Shown here: positions 1 through 7,694 of the stretch, in pieces | Layout of the letters: each line of letters opens with the position of its first letter | Position numbering within the stretch: the first letter of the stretch is position 1 | Origin: Marinobacter sp. | GTDB taxonomy: Bacteria > Pseudomonadota > Gammaproteobacteria > Pseudomonadales > Oleiphilaceae | Length of the DNA: 42,334 nucleotides | NCBI GenBank assembly: GCA_030149475.1 | Contig: JASBRL010000163.1 | Location: 1-42,334 of the forward strand | Reading direction: 5' to 3' | Program-made: the position numbers and the translations under genes | The notes under the pieces: generated by a model | Database searches by the model: none | Told to the model about the DNA's origin: nothing | What the model saw: only the letters and a program-made list of their open reading frames with translations

Positions 1-1
1 G

Positions 2-574
2 GTTGAGCACTGCGTCAAGGAGCACGGCTACTGCGTGATTGTGGCCTCGGAAGGTGCCCAGTATGAAGATGGCCGGTTCCTCGCCGAAACCGGTAGTAAA
101 GACGCCTTCGGGCATACCCAGTTGGGCGGTGTGGCCCCGGCGCTGGCCAACATGGTTCGCCAGGCGCTGGGCTACAAGTATCACTGGGCGGTGGCAGACT
201 ACCTGCAGCGCGCCGCTCGCCATATTGCCTCCGCCACTGATGTCGAGCAGGCCTATGCAGTCGGTCAGGCCGCGGTGGAAATGGCTTTGGCCGGCAAGCA
301 GGCAGTGATGCCAGTGATCGTGCGTGAGCAATCTCGTCCCTACCGCTGGCACATTGGCGAGGCACCGCTGAGCGAGGTGGCCAATCAGGAAAAGAAAATG
401 CCGATCCACTTTATTACGGACAACGGATTCGGCATTACTCAGGATTGTCGCGATTACCTGGAGCCCTTGATTGCTGGCGAGAGCTTCCCGCCGTTTGACA
501 ATGGTCTTCCCCGGGTAGCTCACCTTAAGGCCGAACTGACCGAGCGAAAGCTGAACACGCCCTTTGACGTGTGA
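2..574 (+). CDS. 6-phosphofructokinase, C-terminal part (probably pyrophosphate-dependent type)
   Basis: This is the C-terminal ~190 residues of a phosphofructokinase; the start lies outside the window. PFK phosphorylates fructose 6-phosphate to the 1,6-bisphosphate in glycolysis. The segment SEGAQ..., the GHTQLGG stretch, the following helix with ALANMVRQALG, and the tail with FITDNGFGIT and PLIAGE resemble the pyrophosphate-using PFKs of marine gammaproteobacteria and methylotrophs. The phosphoryl-donor motif (GGDGS or GGDDT) is upstream and cannot be read, so ATP versus PPi dependence is inferred from overall similarity. The open frame runs from base 2 without interruption to a TGA at 572-574, and a hairpin plus T-run follows. 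Confidence 0.75.
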   Translation, partial: VEHCVKEHGYCVIVASEGAQYEDGRFLAETGSKDAFGHTQLGGVAPALANMVRQALGYKYHWAVADYLQRAARHIASATDVEQAYAVGQAAVEMALAGKQAVMPVIVREQSRPYRWHIGEAPLSEVANQEKKMPIHFITDNGFGITQDCRDYLEPLIAGESFPPFDNGLPRVAHLKAELTERKLNTPFDV

Positions 575-596
575 TCTGAACCGGCGCATAACAACG

Positions 597-626
597 GCGC
601 TCTGACAGCCCGGAGCGCGTTTTTTT
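597..626 (+). terminator. Intrinsic terminator after the phosphofructokinase gene
   Basis: GCGCTC (597-602) pairs with GAGCGC (613-618) and is followed after one G by seven T residues (620-626). It sits 23 bases after the PFK stop and fits a Rho-independent terminator reading rightward. Confidence 0.7.
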
Positions 627-671
627 ACTGAGGGTTGGAGCTTGACAAGTGAGCCGGCCGGGCCTCGCTGA

Positions 672-926
672 CTAATTCGAGACCGTATTTTCCCGCTGCT
701 GAACGTAGTGGGAAAACTCCCGGAAGCCACCGATGTAGTCCTTGCCCACCAGAATCTGGGGGACGGTCAGAACCGGTTTGCCAATGGTTTCTGCGAGATC
801 TGCTTTGCTGATCCCCTGTTCGATGATGTTCACGAAGTCAAAGTCCATGCCCTTCATCTCGCACAGATTTTTGGCAAGCACGCAGAACCCGCAACCGGGG
901 CGACCATAAATTGTGACCCGATCCAT
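672..926 (-). CDS. Glutaredoxin (GrxA/GrxC-like, CGFC active site)
   Basis: This 84-residue protein has the size of a class I glutaredoxin. These reduce disulfides and glutathionylated proteins with glutathione in the cytoplasm. The redox motif is C12-G-F-C15 right after the first strand (VTIYGRPG). TVPQI supplies the cis-proline loop and IGGF the GSH-binding turn. The active site is CGFC rather than the usual CPYC, so its redox potential may differ. A strong Shine-Dalgarno (GGAGGTA on the minus strand, plus-strand 931-937) precedes the ATG. The gene stands alone, convergent with the PFK gene and divergent from the YqaA-like gene. Confidence 0.85.
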   Translation of the reverse strand: MDRVTIYGRPGCGFCVLAKNLCEMKGMDFDFVNIIEQGISKADLAETIGKPVLTVPQILVGKDYIGGFREFSHYVQQRENTVSN

Positions 927-1223
927 ACCCTACCTCCAGATCATGATAATTCTTATGCTGACACGGCTCCTCAACCCGCCAGCAAACCACCTGTGACCGC
1001 AGTCTGACAGACCCTCTGACCAAATCAAATGCAATGAATTGAATACGATCGATAGCCTGACACAATTATTCAGGGTGGCCGCGGGCTCACCGTGTGCAAC
1101 CGGGCCATTGCACCGTTGCCGCTCCAGTGCTTGCAACGTCACCTATCGCCTCCATAGTCTGTGGGGGACTGTTGCGGGCATGCCGCGATTGATACCCGCA
1201 CACCCAACCAGTGGGAGTTTCTT

Positions 1224-1649
1224 TTGGCCTATATGAGCCTGTTTTTAACGGCATTCGCCGCGGCAACCCTGCTACCGGCGTACTCTGAGGTGTTGCTCGG
1301 TGGCCTGGTCACACAGGGTCTGTCACTGGGATGGTTGTGGTTCTGGGCAACGCTGGGCAACACGCTCGGCTCGGTGGTTAACGGCATCATCGGGCGCCAG
1401 GTGACCCGACTCAGACACAAACGCTGGTTTCCGGTATCGGACGAGCAACTGGAAAAAGCCCAGCATCGGTTCAACCGTTACGGCCAATGGTCGCTGCTGA
1501 TGGCCTGGCTCCCGATCGGTGGCGATGCGCTGACGCTGATTGCCGGCATCATGCGGGTACCCTGGCTGAACTTCATTGTGCTGGTGGCGATCGGCAAGGG
1601 ACTGCGTTACGCGGTTGTGCTCTGGCTGGTACTGGCAGCGACCCGGTAG
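1224..1649 (+). CDS. yqaA: YqaA-family (DedA/SNARE-associated-like) inner membrane protein
   Basis: A small, very hydrophobic protein of about 141 residues with at least three membrane segments. It resembles E. coli YqaA: ATLLPAYSEVLL near the N-terminus, LGNTLGSVVNGIIGR in the middle, then RYGQWSLLMAWLPIGGD and a terminal IGKGLRYAVV. The family is a short branch of the VTT/DedA domain proteins, linked to membrane lipid or proton homeostasis; no precise role is known. I chose TTG at 1224 because GGAG (1214-1217) lies six bases upstream; ATG at 1233 is the alternative but is 15 bases from that site. The stop directly abuts the stop of the convergent ABC1 kinase gene. Confidence 0.75.
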   Translation: MAYMSLFLTAFAAATLLPAYSEVLLGGLVTQGLSLGWLWFWATLGNTLGSVVNGIIGRQVTRLRHKRWFPVSDEQLEKAQHRFNRYGQWSLLMAWLPIGGDALTLIAGIMRVPWLNFIVLVAIGKGLRYAVVLWLVLAATR

Positions 1650-3086
1650 TCAGTCCGGGGACGGGGGTGTGGCTCCCGGAGTCGTATCACCATCACCGTA
1701 GAGATACTTCACCAACAGATCTTCCCCATTGAACTCGGCATTCAGTACGGCAATGAAGGTATAAACGCCAATCAATTTACGATTGAGGAAGACGAACTCC
1801 TTCGGCGGTATCCGGAAATAGCGACTGATGGCGGAACGGGCAGCCTGGCGCGCCACTCTGGAGGGCAGATCGCTCTGTTTCCAGCGATACTGTCCCTGAT
1901 CATTGACCGCGTACGCGGGCCACTCGTGATCCGCCCGGGCCAGTGGCTCCAGTACCGACATGCAGACTTCACCGAAGCGGCACAAAATGTCGTCGGGCCA
2001 CTCCCGGCTCATAAAATTAAGCGTCATGCCCCCTTCAATCACCGACTCCAGATCCTGCTCATAAGACGCCTTTATCATCCCGATAACCGGATTGAGGAAG
2101 ACATCCGAGTAACTTTGTACGGCACCGAAATCCAGCAGCACAATCTGATCATGATCGGCGTCGCCACCCGCTTCGCCCGCAATCCGGATGCGGTAGTTGC
2201 CAAAATTCGGATCGGTCTGGATCTCACCCCATTCAAACAACTCCCGAAAGAACAGCTCCAGCGCCGCCCGGCCCAGATCACTGCGACGATCCAGGGACAG
2301 TTCCCGTACCGCCACCGAACTGACCGAATGGCCCGACTCAAAGGTAGAGGCGATAACATGCTCGGTGGAATATTCGGCCAGCACCCTCGGCACGACAAAA
2401 CGGCGATCGGAGGCCAGCATCTGGCGGAATTTTTCGGTGGTGCGCGCTTCGAGGCGGTAATCAACTTCCCGGTGCATCATCACCCGGACTTCTTCCAGCC
2501 AGTCGCTGAATTCAGGCCCGAACGACACCAGTCGAGCCACGCGCAGCAGTTGTGCCACCGCATTCAGGTCGCTGTCGACGGCATCGGCCACGCCGGGGTA
2601 CTGAACTTTAAGAACCAGTTCAAGGCCGTCGCTGCGCCGGCTCGCCCGATGAACCTGCCCCAGGGATGCGGCCGCAATGGGTTCAGGATCTACCGCCAGT
2701 TCTTGGTAGCGTGACGGGCCCAGTTCATCTTTCAGCACCCGTTCAATGGCAGACCACTCCAGCGACGTGGTCTGATCCTCCAGGGTGTGCAATGCCTCGG
2801 TCACTTCCTCCGGCAGAAAATGCTCGCCGTAGAGCGCCATGACCTGGCCAATCTTGACCACACTGCCCTTGAGCTTGCCCAGTTCGTCCACCAGGAACTC
2901 CGCCTGGCTTGACAGCATCGCCCGATGCCGCGCCTCGCGCGTTTCCTTGCGACTCAACCAGTTGGTCGCCATATGAGAAGCCATGCGCGTACCGGCGAAC
3001 AGTCCCGCCCGGGTCAGGGTCAGCCGGCGCTCAAAGCTGCCAGTCTTGATCCGGGCGACGGGGTTTTTCGGACGTTTGGAAGCCAT
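1650..3086 (-). CDS. ABC1 (AarF/UbiB/ADCK) family protein kinase-like protein
   Basis: At 478 residues this is a full ABC1-domain protein. The family diagnostics are all visible: KIGQ (residues 78-81, the KxGQ motif that sits over the active site), the alanine-rich loop AAASLGQVH (138-146) replacing the kinase P-loop, the lysine in VLKVQYPG (around 160), the catalytic loop TDPNFGN (291-297) and DFG (319-321). ABC1 proteins include UbiB, which supports ubiquinone biosynthesis, and ADCK ATPases. This one lacks the C-terminal membrane helices of UbiB and is more like the stand-alone soluble AarF-like proteins, so a ubiquinone role is only possible. ATG at 3084-3086 was chosen because the domain starts soon after; a longer frame upstream has no conserved sequence. 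Confidence 0.85.
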   Translation of the reverse strand: MASKRPKNPVARIKTGSFERRLTLTRAGLFAGTRMASHMATNWLSRKETREARHRAMLSSQAEFLVDELGKLKGSVVKIGQVMALYGEHFLPEEVTEALHTLEDQTTSLEWSAIERVLKDELGPSRYQELAVDPEPIAAASLGQVHRASRRSDGLELVLKVQYPGVADAVDSDLNAVAQLLRVARLVSFGPEFSDWLEEVRVMMHREVDYRLEARTTEKFRQMLASDRRFVVPRVLAEYSTEHVIASTFESGHSVSSVAVRELSLDRRSDLGRAALELFFRELFEWGEIQTDPNFGNYRIRIAGEAGGDADHDQIVLLDFGAVQSYSDVFLNPVIGMIKASYEQDLESVIEGGMTLNFMSREWPDDILCRFGEVCMSVLEPLARADHEWPAYAVNDQGQYRWKQSDLPSRVARQAARSAISRYFRIPPKEFVFLNRKLIGVYTFIAVLNAEFNGEDLLVKYLYGDGDTTPGATPPSPD

Positions 3087-3184
3087 CGATATCCATCCGG
3101 TTCGTTCGAGTGTTCGAATGAGTGTGCAGTCCGTTATACGATGCTGCCGGCAATCCGGTGGCTGGCCCGGCAATCCGGCCAGAT

Positions 3185-3850
3185 TCAGACAGCCCCAGGC
3201 TCGTCTTCCCAGCCGTGAACGGTACGAACCCGATCTTCATCGTAACCCAGCCGGACAGCCAAACCGGATGCCAGGTTTCCGGCGACTTCCGCGACCGTTA
3301 CACCGCTCACCGTATCCACCATCCGGGTCATGGCAAGCCCCTGATAACCGCACGGGTTGATACGGCCGAACGGCTCCAGGTCCATATCAACGTTCAGCGC
3401 CAGGCCATGAAAGGAACAGCCACGACGAACTCTCAGACCGAGTGAGGCAATCTTGGCGTCACCAACGTAGACACCCGGCGCATCCGGACGCGGTGTCGCG
3501 GTTATCCCCGACCGCGCCAGCACACTGACGATGGCCTGTTCAATGATGTCCACCAACTCACGTACGCCCAGCCTGGCCCGGCGCAGATCGATCAGCAGAT
3601 AGACCACCAACTGGCCAGGCCCGTGATAGGTAACCTGACCGCCACGATCCACCTGAACCACGGGTATGTCACCGGGCGCAAGAATATGTTCGGCCTTGCC
3701 GGCCTGACCCTGGGTATACACCGGAGGATGCTCCAGGCACCAGAGTTCGTCCGGCGTGGATTCATGCCGCTCCTCGGTAAATGCCTGCATTGCCTGCCAG
3801 GTGGCGAGGTAGGGCTGTTCGCCCAGCGCACGGATTATAAGCGATGGCAT
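3185..3850 (-). CDS. lipB: Octanoyl-[acyl-carrier-protein]-protein N-octanoyltransferase (lipoate biosynthesis)
   Basis: LipB moves octanoyl groups from ACP to the lipoyl domains of 2-oxoacid dehydrogenases and GcvH, before LipA inserts sulfur. The 221-residue length is typical. The signature [12 protein letters not shown] spans residues 69-80. The catalytic pair is Lys133 (in DAKIASLG) and Cys167 (in NPCGYQG), and [10 protein letters not shown] follows the lysine as in E. coli LipB. It ends the long minus-strand cluster, 23 bases after the DUF493 gene and in the same order as in E. coli and Pseudomonas (dacA-ybeD-lipB). lipA, which often follows, is not here; the ABC1 kinase gene comes next instead. 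Confidence 0.97.
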   Translation of the reverse strand: MPSLIIRALGEQPYLATWQAMQAFTEERHESTPDELWCLEHPPVYTQGQAGKAEHILAPGDIPVVQVDRGGQVTYHGPGQLVVYLLIDLRRARLGVRELVDIIEQAIVSVLARSGITATPRPDAPGVYVGDAKIASLGLRVRRGCSFHGLALNVDMDLEPFGRINPCGYQGLAMTRMVDTVSGVTVAEVAGNLASGLAVRLGYDEDRVRTVHGWEDEPGAV

Positions 3851-3873
3851 GACGCGACCTTTATCGGTATCAC

Positions 3874-4143
3874 TCAGAGCACCATGTGAACACGGCCACT
3901 GGCTTTAAGTTCCTCAAATAACGCCTTGAGCTGATCTTCCCCGGTGGCCATGATCGTCAACCGCACGGAGCAGAACCGACCTTTGCTGCTGTCCATCACG
4001 GACACGTCGTCATCGGTGATTCCGGGCGCGTACCGCTCCACAACGGTGACCACGAAATCAGTGAAATCCGGCGCGGCATTGCCGATGACCTTGATCACAT
4101 ACCGGCAGGGAAACTCGATTCTGGGTGGCGTTAGTTCACTCAT
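3874..4143 (-). CDS. ybeD: DUF493 (YbeD-like) small regulatory-fold protein
   Basis: This 89-residue protein matches the DUF493/YbeD family: [13 protein letters not shown] opens the ferredoxin-like (ACT-resembling) fold, followed by [21 protein letters not shown] and LFEELKA. E. coli YbeD has no firm biochemical role; its ACT-like fold and place next to lipB led to the suggestion that it modulates lipoate or cell-wall steps. A good ribosome site (GGAAAGG on the minus strand) lies just upstream of the ATG. It sits 17 bases downstream of dacA and is almost certainly co-transcribed with it. Confidence 0.9.
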   Translation of the reverse strand: MSELTPPRIEFPCRYVIKVIGNAAPDFTDFVVTVVERYAPGITDDDVSVMDSSKGRFCSVRLTIMATGEDQLKALFEELKASGRVHMVL

Positions 4144-4160
4144 TGCCTTTCCCTCTCCGC

Positions 4161-5324
4161 TCAGGAAAACAGCTGTACAAAAAACAGCTTGATCGCATCC
4201 CAGATACGCTTGAACAGACTACCCTGGTCCACATCCTCCAGTGCCAGGACTGGCTGGTCAACAATCATCTTGTCGTTGAGCTTTACTCGCACCCGCCCAA
4301 GTTCCTGACCAATTTTTACCGGCGCCCTGATCACATTATCCACATCGACGGTGGAGTCCAGAGAACCTTTGGACCCGCGTGGAATCGTGACGAACACGTC
4401 GTTTTTTACCCCCAGTTGCAGCTGGTCGGCAGCTCCCCCCCACACCTTGCTGTCGAGCAGCTTCTGACCGGCAGCAAACAGACGCTCGCTGGTGTAGTAA
4501 CGGAAGCCGTAGTTCAGCATTTTCTGGGCTTCCTGGGCCCGGGCAGCGGTGCTTTTTGTCCCCATAACCACGGCAATATAACGGGTATTGTCACGCTTTG
4601 CAGAGGCGACCAGGCAATACCCGGCTTCCTCGGTATGACCGGTTTTCAGCCCATCAACTGACGGATCACGCCACAGCAGGGTATTGCGATTCGGCTGACG
4701 GATATTGTTGTAGGTAAAATACTTGAGCGAGTAGATATCATAGTTCTTGGGATAATTGACAATGATGGCACGGGCAAGAAGAGCCAGGTCGTATGCGGAT
4801 GAATAATGATCCGGCGATGGCAGCCCCGTGGGATTCACGAAGTGGGTATCTTTCATGCCCAGAATCCGTGCCTGCTGGTTCATAATGTCGGCAAAAGCGC
4901 CTTCACTGCCGGCGATATACTCCGCCAGGGCAACCGTGGCGTCGTTGCCGGACTGGACAATCATCCCGTGCAACAGATCACTGACCGTGACTTCGGTCCC
5001 CTCCTTGATAAAGGTCCGTGAGCCTCCGGTCTGCCAGGCGTTGACACTGACGGGTACTTTGTCAGTCATACTGATCCGCCCCTCGGCCAGTTCCCGCTCG
5101 ACAATATAGGCGGTCATCATTTTGGTCAGACTGGCCGGCGCCAGCCGCTCGTGGCTGTTTTCATCCATGATGACATCGCCACTGTAGGGGTCCATCAACA
5201 CATAGGAACTGGCGTTGACAGCGGGGGGTGCGGGAATCAGGATGGATTGGGCGTTCGCGACGGCGGTGGTAACGACAAGAAGCAGTGCGGAGAAAAATAG
5301 TCTGAGCATAGGATTAGTTGCCAT
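4161..5324 (-). CDS. dacA: D-alanyl-D-alanine carboxypeptidase (PBP5/6 family)
   Basis: This low-molecular-mass penicillin-binding protein trims the terminal D-Ala from peptidoglycan pentapeptides in the periplasm. The N-terminal signal peptide ends near AVANAQS (about residue 26). The three serine-peptidase motifs are intact: S65-L-T-K68, S125-G-N127 and K227-T-G229. A beta-rich PBP5 C-terminal domain follows, then an amphipathic terminal helix (SLFKRIWDAIKLFF) that should anchor the protein to the outer face of the inner membrane. At 387 residues it is of normal length. The first ATG (5324) is used; a second in-frame ATG at 5309 would also keep the signal peptide, and neither has a clear ribosome site. 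Confidence 0.97.
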   Translation of the reverse strand: MATNPMLRLFFSALLLVVTTAVANAQSILIPAPPAVNASSYVLMDPYSGDVIMDENSHERLAPASLTKMMTAYIVERELAEGRISMTDKVPVSVNAWQTGGSRTFIKEGTEVTVSDLLHGMIVQSGNDATVALAEYIAGSEGAFADIMNQQARILGMKDTHFVNPTGLPSPDHYSSAYDLALLARAIIVNYPKNYDIYSLKYFTYNNIRQPNRNTLLWRDPSVDGLKTGHTEEAGYCLVASAKRDNTRYIAVVMGTKSTAARAQEAQKMLNYGFRYYTSERLFAAGQKLLDSKVWGGAADQLQLGVKNDVFVTIPRGSKGSLDSTVDVDNVIRAPVKIGQELGRVRVKLNDKMIVDQPVLALEDVDQGSLFKRIWDAIKLFFVQLFS

Positions 5325-5397
5325 GGGTCAAGTCAGTTTCAAGGTTTCATCATTCGGCCTGGCTACCAGCCAGCCATCGTTGCTTATGGTGTTCTGA

Positions 5398-6291
5398 TCA
5401 GAGCACATCCGTGAGTACAATGGCCTGATCGAAGCCTCGCCTTTCCAGTGCTTCCTGCTCGCGCCGGGCCTCTTCCGGGCTGGAAAACGGTCCTACCTGC
5501 ACCCGATGATACGCGCCTGAGGCGGTCACTACACGCCGGACTCTGACGTTGCGCTCCGTGCTCTGTCGCACCTCCCTCGACAGTCCATCCGCACTCCCCG
5601 GCTGACTGAACGAACCCAACTGAACAAACAACGCTTTATCAGAGTTCTGTGGTGTCGATACAGGCTCCGGATCCGGAGCCCCGCCATAGGGTTTGCCTGC
5701 CAGCCACATAGTGCCATCCTTTCGCACCGTAATGGCCGCCACCTCAACCCGGGCGGTACCGTGGGACTGGTAACCAAGTTTCTTGGCCGCTGCGTATGAG
5801 AGATCAATCAGCCGGTCACCGTGGAAAGGCCCCCGGTCATTGACCCGCACCACCACAGAGCGGCCGTTGTCGAGATTGGTCACCCGGGCATAGCTTGGAA
5901 TTGGCAGAGTCTTGTGAGCCGCTGACATTGCATACATGTCGAAGGTTTCACCGTTGGACGTCTTGTGGCCGTGGAATTTCTGGCCATACCAGCTCGCAAT
6001 ACCTCGCTCGACGTACCCACTGGCAGACGGCATTACCCGGTATTGCTTTCCCCAAACCGTATAGGGGGATTTGTTACCGGGGCCGCCCGGCTCAATGTAG
6101 CGGGGTTCGGCATCACCCAGTTGCTCCGCGTCAAAATCCCCGGACGGCGCCCGATCCTGGCTGATGGCGTAGCGCGACGACCCACTGCCGCCGGACGGCG
6201 ATGAAGCGCACCCGGCCAGCATGCCGAGTAGAATCAGGCAGACCACACATCGCAGGTCTGACGTGATATTGAGGACCCTGACCCTACCCAT
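5398..6291 (-). CDS. rlpA: RlpA-family septal ring lytic transglycosylase, lipoprotein with SPOR domain
   Basis: RlpA cleaves 'naked' glycan strands that lack stem peptides and gathers at the division septum. A lipoprotein signal ends in the lipobox LAGC with Cys28, and no Asp follows at +2, so outer-membrane sorting is expected. The double-psi beta-barrel domain (about 90-180) shows GIASWYG, KTSNGE, AAHKTLP and the catalytic-region VNDRGPF. A C-terminal SPOR domain (about 218-297; FVQLGSF and YHRVQVGPF) binds denuded septal peptidoglycan. No Shine-Dalgarno precedes the ATG, but the start overlaps the end of a small ORF by eight bases, which could couple their translation. Confidence 0.93.
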   Translation of the reverse strand: MGRVRVLNITSDLRCVVCLILLGMLAGCASSPSGGSGSSRYAISQDRAPSGDFDAEQLGDAEPRYIEPGGPGNKSPYTVWGKQYRVMPSASGYVERGIASWYGQKFHGHKTSNGETFDMYAMSAAHKTLPIPSYARVTNLDNGRSVVVRVNDRGPFHGDRLIDLSYAAAKKLGYQSHGTARVEVAAITVRKDGTMWLAGKPYGGAPDPEPVSTPQNSDKALFVQLGSFSQPGSADGLSREVRQSTERNVRVRRVVTASGAYHRVQVGPFSSPEEARREQEALERRGFDQAIVLTDVL

Positions 6292-6496
6292 GAGCAGGTC
6301 GCAAGGCCCGGGCCAGCGGATGCACGTCCACGCCGCATTGCAGGCTGAGGTTATTGATCGGCCTGCCGGCCATCCATACGCTCATTTCAACCCCATGTTC
6401 ATCATTGTTCATACCCGTATTTCGTGGTCCGGTGGGGACGGCAGGTGACGCCCGGGATCGCCCTCCCGGTGGATCAGGGCCGGGAAAGGTTACCAT
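6284..6496 (-). CDS. Possible small protein between rodA and rlpA (hypothetical)
   Basis: I do not recognise this 70-codon ORF. AGGAG lies six bases upstream of its ATG (6494-6496), and its TAG overlaps the rlpA start by eight bases, the classic layout for coupled translation in an operon. The N-terminal half is Pro/Gly/Arg-rich and low in complexity. The second half reads more like a folded protein (EMSVWMAGRPINNLSLQ, then CGVDVHPLARAL). No signal peptide or membrane segment is evident. It occupies the place where mltB lies in related genomes, but I see no MltB motif in it. It could be a real small gene, a leader peptide or a chance frame. Confidence 0.35.
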   Translation of the reverse strand: MVTFPGPDPPGGRSRASPAVPTGPRNTGMNNDEHGVEMSVWMAGRPINNLSLQCGVDVHPLARALRPAHG

Positions 6497-6551
6497 GCGC
6501 GCTCCTGAACGAGCCATGCCAGGATGGCCTGTCTAACCAAAAGGTAACGCC

Positions 6552-7694
6552 TCAGGCCGTGATCATGCGCCGGTGGGTGTGGATGGACATCAGAATGCCA
6601 AACGCCGCCATCAGTGTCACGATCGACGTGCCCCCGTAACTGACCAGAGGTAAAGGCACCCCGACAATCGGCAGCAACCCGCTGACCATTCCCACGTTGA
6701 CAAACACATAGATAAAAAACGTCATGGTCAGGGCACCGGCCACCAGCCGGCTGAATGAATCCTGCGCATACACGGCAATGTACAGACAGCGCAGGATGAT
6801 CATCAGGTACAGCCCCAGCAGGACCATCATTCCCACGAAACCAAACTCTTCCGCGAGCACGGCGACGATAAAATCGGTGTGGCTTTCGGGCAGAAACGCC
6901 AGGTGAGACTGGGTTCCCTGCAGCCAGCCCTTACCACTCCAGCCGCCCGAGCCAATGGCGGTTTTGGACTGAATGATATTCCAGCCCGCTCCCAGGGGAT
7001 CACTCTCCGGGTCCAGCAGGGTCAGTACACGCTGTTTCTGGTAGTCGTGCATGACAAAAAACCACATCAGCGGCGCCGATACCGACACTGCCGCAAAAAA
7101 GGCACCGACAATCCGCCAGCTGATGCCGGCAAAAAACACCACAAACAGGCCGGCAACGCCCACCAGCAGGGCCGTACCCAGATCTGGCTGCTTGACAATC
7201 AGGCCCATTGGCAGGAAGACGATCAGCAGAGCGATGCCCACATGGCGCAGACGGGGCGGCAGAAAATGTCGCGACAGATACCAGGCCGCGGTGATTGGCA
7301 CCACCAGTTTCATCAATTCCGAGGGCTGGAAACGGGGCAGGCCGGGAATCGCCAGCCATCGCTGGGCCCCCTTGGCGCCTATCCCCACCAGCAGAACCGA
7401 TATCAAAGCGATCACACCCACACCGTACAGCCACGGAGCCCAGCGCCGGTAGACAGCGGGATCCAGCTGGGCAAACACCAGCATAACCACCAGCGCCAGC
7501 CCGATCCGGACCCCCTGTGCCTTGACCATCCCGATATCGCGATCGGCGCCGCTGTACAGCACAAACAGCCCCAGAGATATTAACGACAGCAAAAGCACCA
7601 GCAGAATCGGATCTACATGAATGGCGGCCCAGAATCCCCGCGAATTCATCAGCGGTCGTGACGCGGTCTGCCGAAAAAAATCCCGTGCCGCCAT
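6552..7694 (-). CDS. rodA: RodA peptidoglycan glycosyltransferase (SEDS family)
   Basis: RodA polymerises lipid II into glycan strands during side-wall elongation, together with PBP2 and the MreBCD complex. The 380-residue protein has about ten membrane helices. SEDS signatures are clear: FQPSELMKL, QPDLGTALL, the catalytic-loop stretch LPESHTDFIVAVLAEE, and the terminal LPLVSYGGTS. The start codon shares one base with the stop of mrdA (TAATG), so the polymerase and its partner transpeptidase should be made together. About 25 cytoplasmic residues precede the first helix, longer than in E. coli RodA; an internal Met at residue 16 is an alternative start. Confidence 0.97.
   Translation of the reverse strand: MAARDFFRQTASRPLMNSRGFWAAIHVDPILLVLLLSLISLGLFVLYSGADRDIGMVKAQGVRIGLALVVMLVFAQLDPAVYRRWAPWLYGVGVIALISVLLVGIGAKGAQRWLAIPGLPRFQPSELMKLVVPITAAWYLSRHFLPPRLRHVGIALLIVFLPMGLIVKQPDLGTALLVGVAGLFVVFFAGISWRIVGAFFAAVSVSAPLMWFFVMHDYQKQRVLTLLDPESDPLGAGWNIIQSKTAIGSGGWSGKGWLQGTQSHLAFLPESHTDFIVAVLAEEFGFVGMMVLLGLYLMIILRCLYIAVYAQDSFSRLVAGALTMTFFIYVFVNVGMVSGLLPIVGVPLPLVSYGGTSIVTLMAAFGILMSIHTHRRMITA

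Noticed and set aside
1926..2714. 262-codon plus-strand frame within the ABC1 kinase gene
   Set aside because: The composition is rich in His, Gln and Arg without recognisable motifs, and the opposite strand encodes clear kinase motifs.
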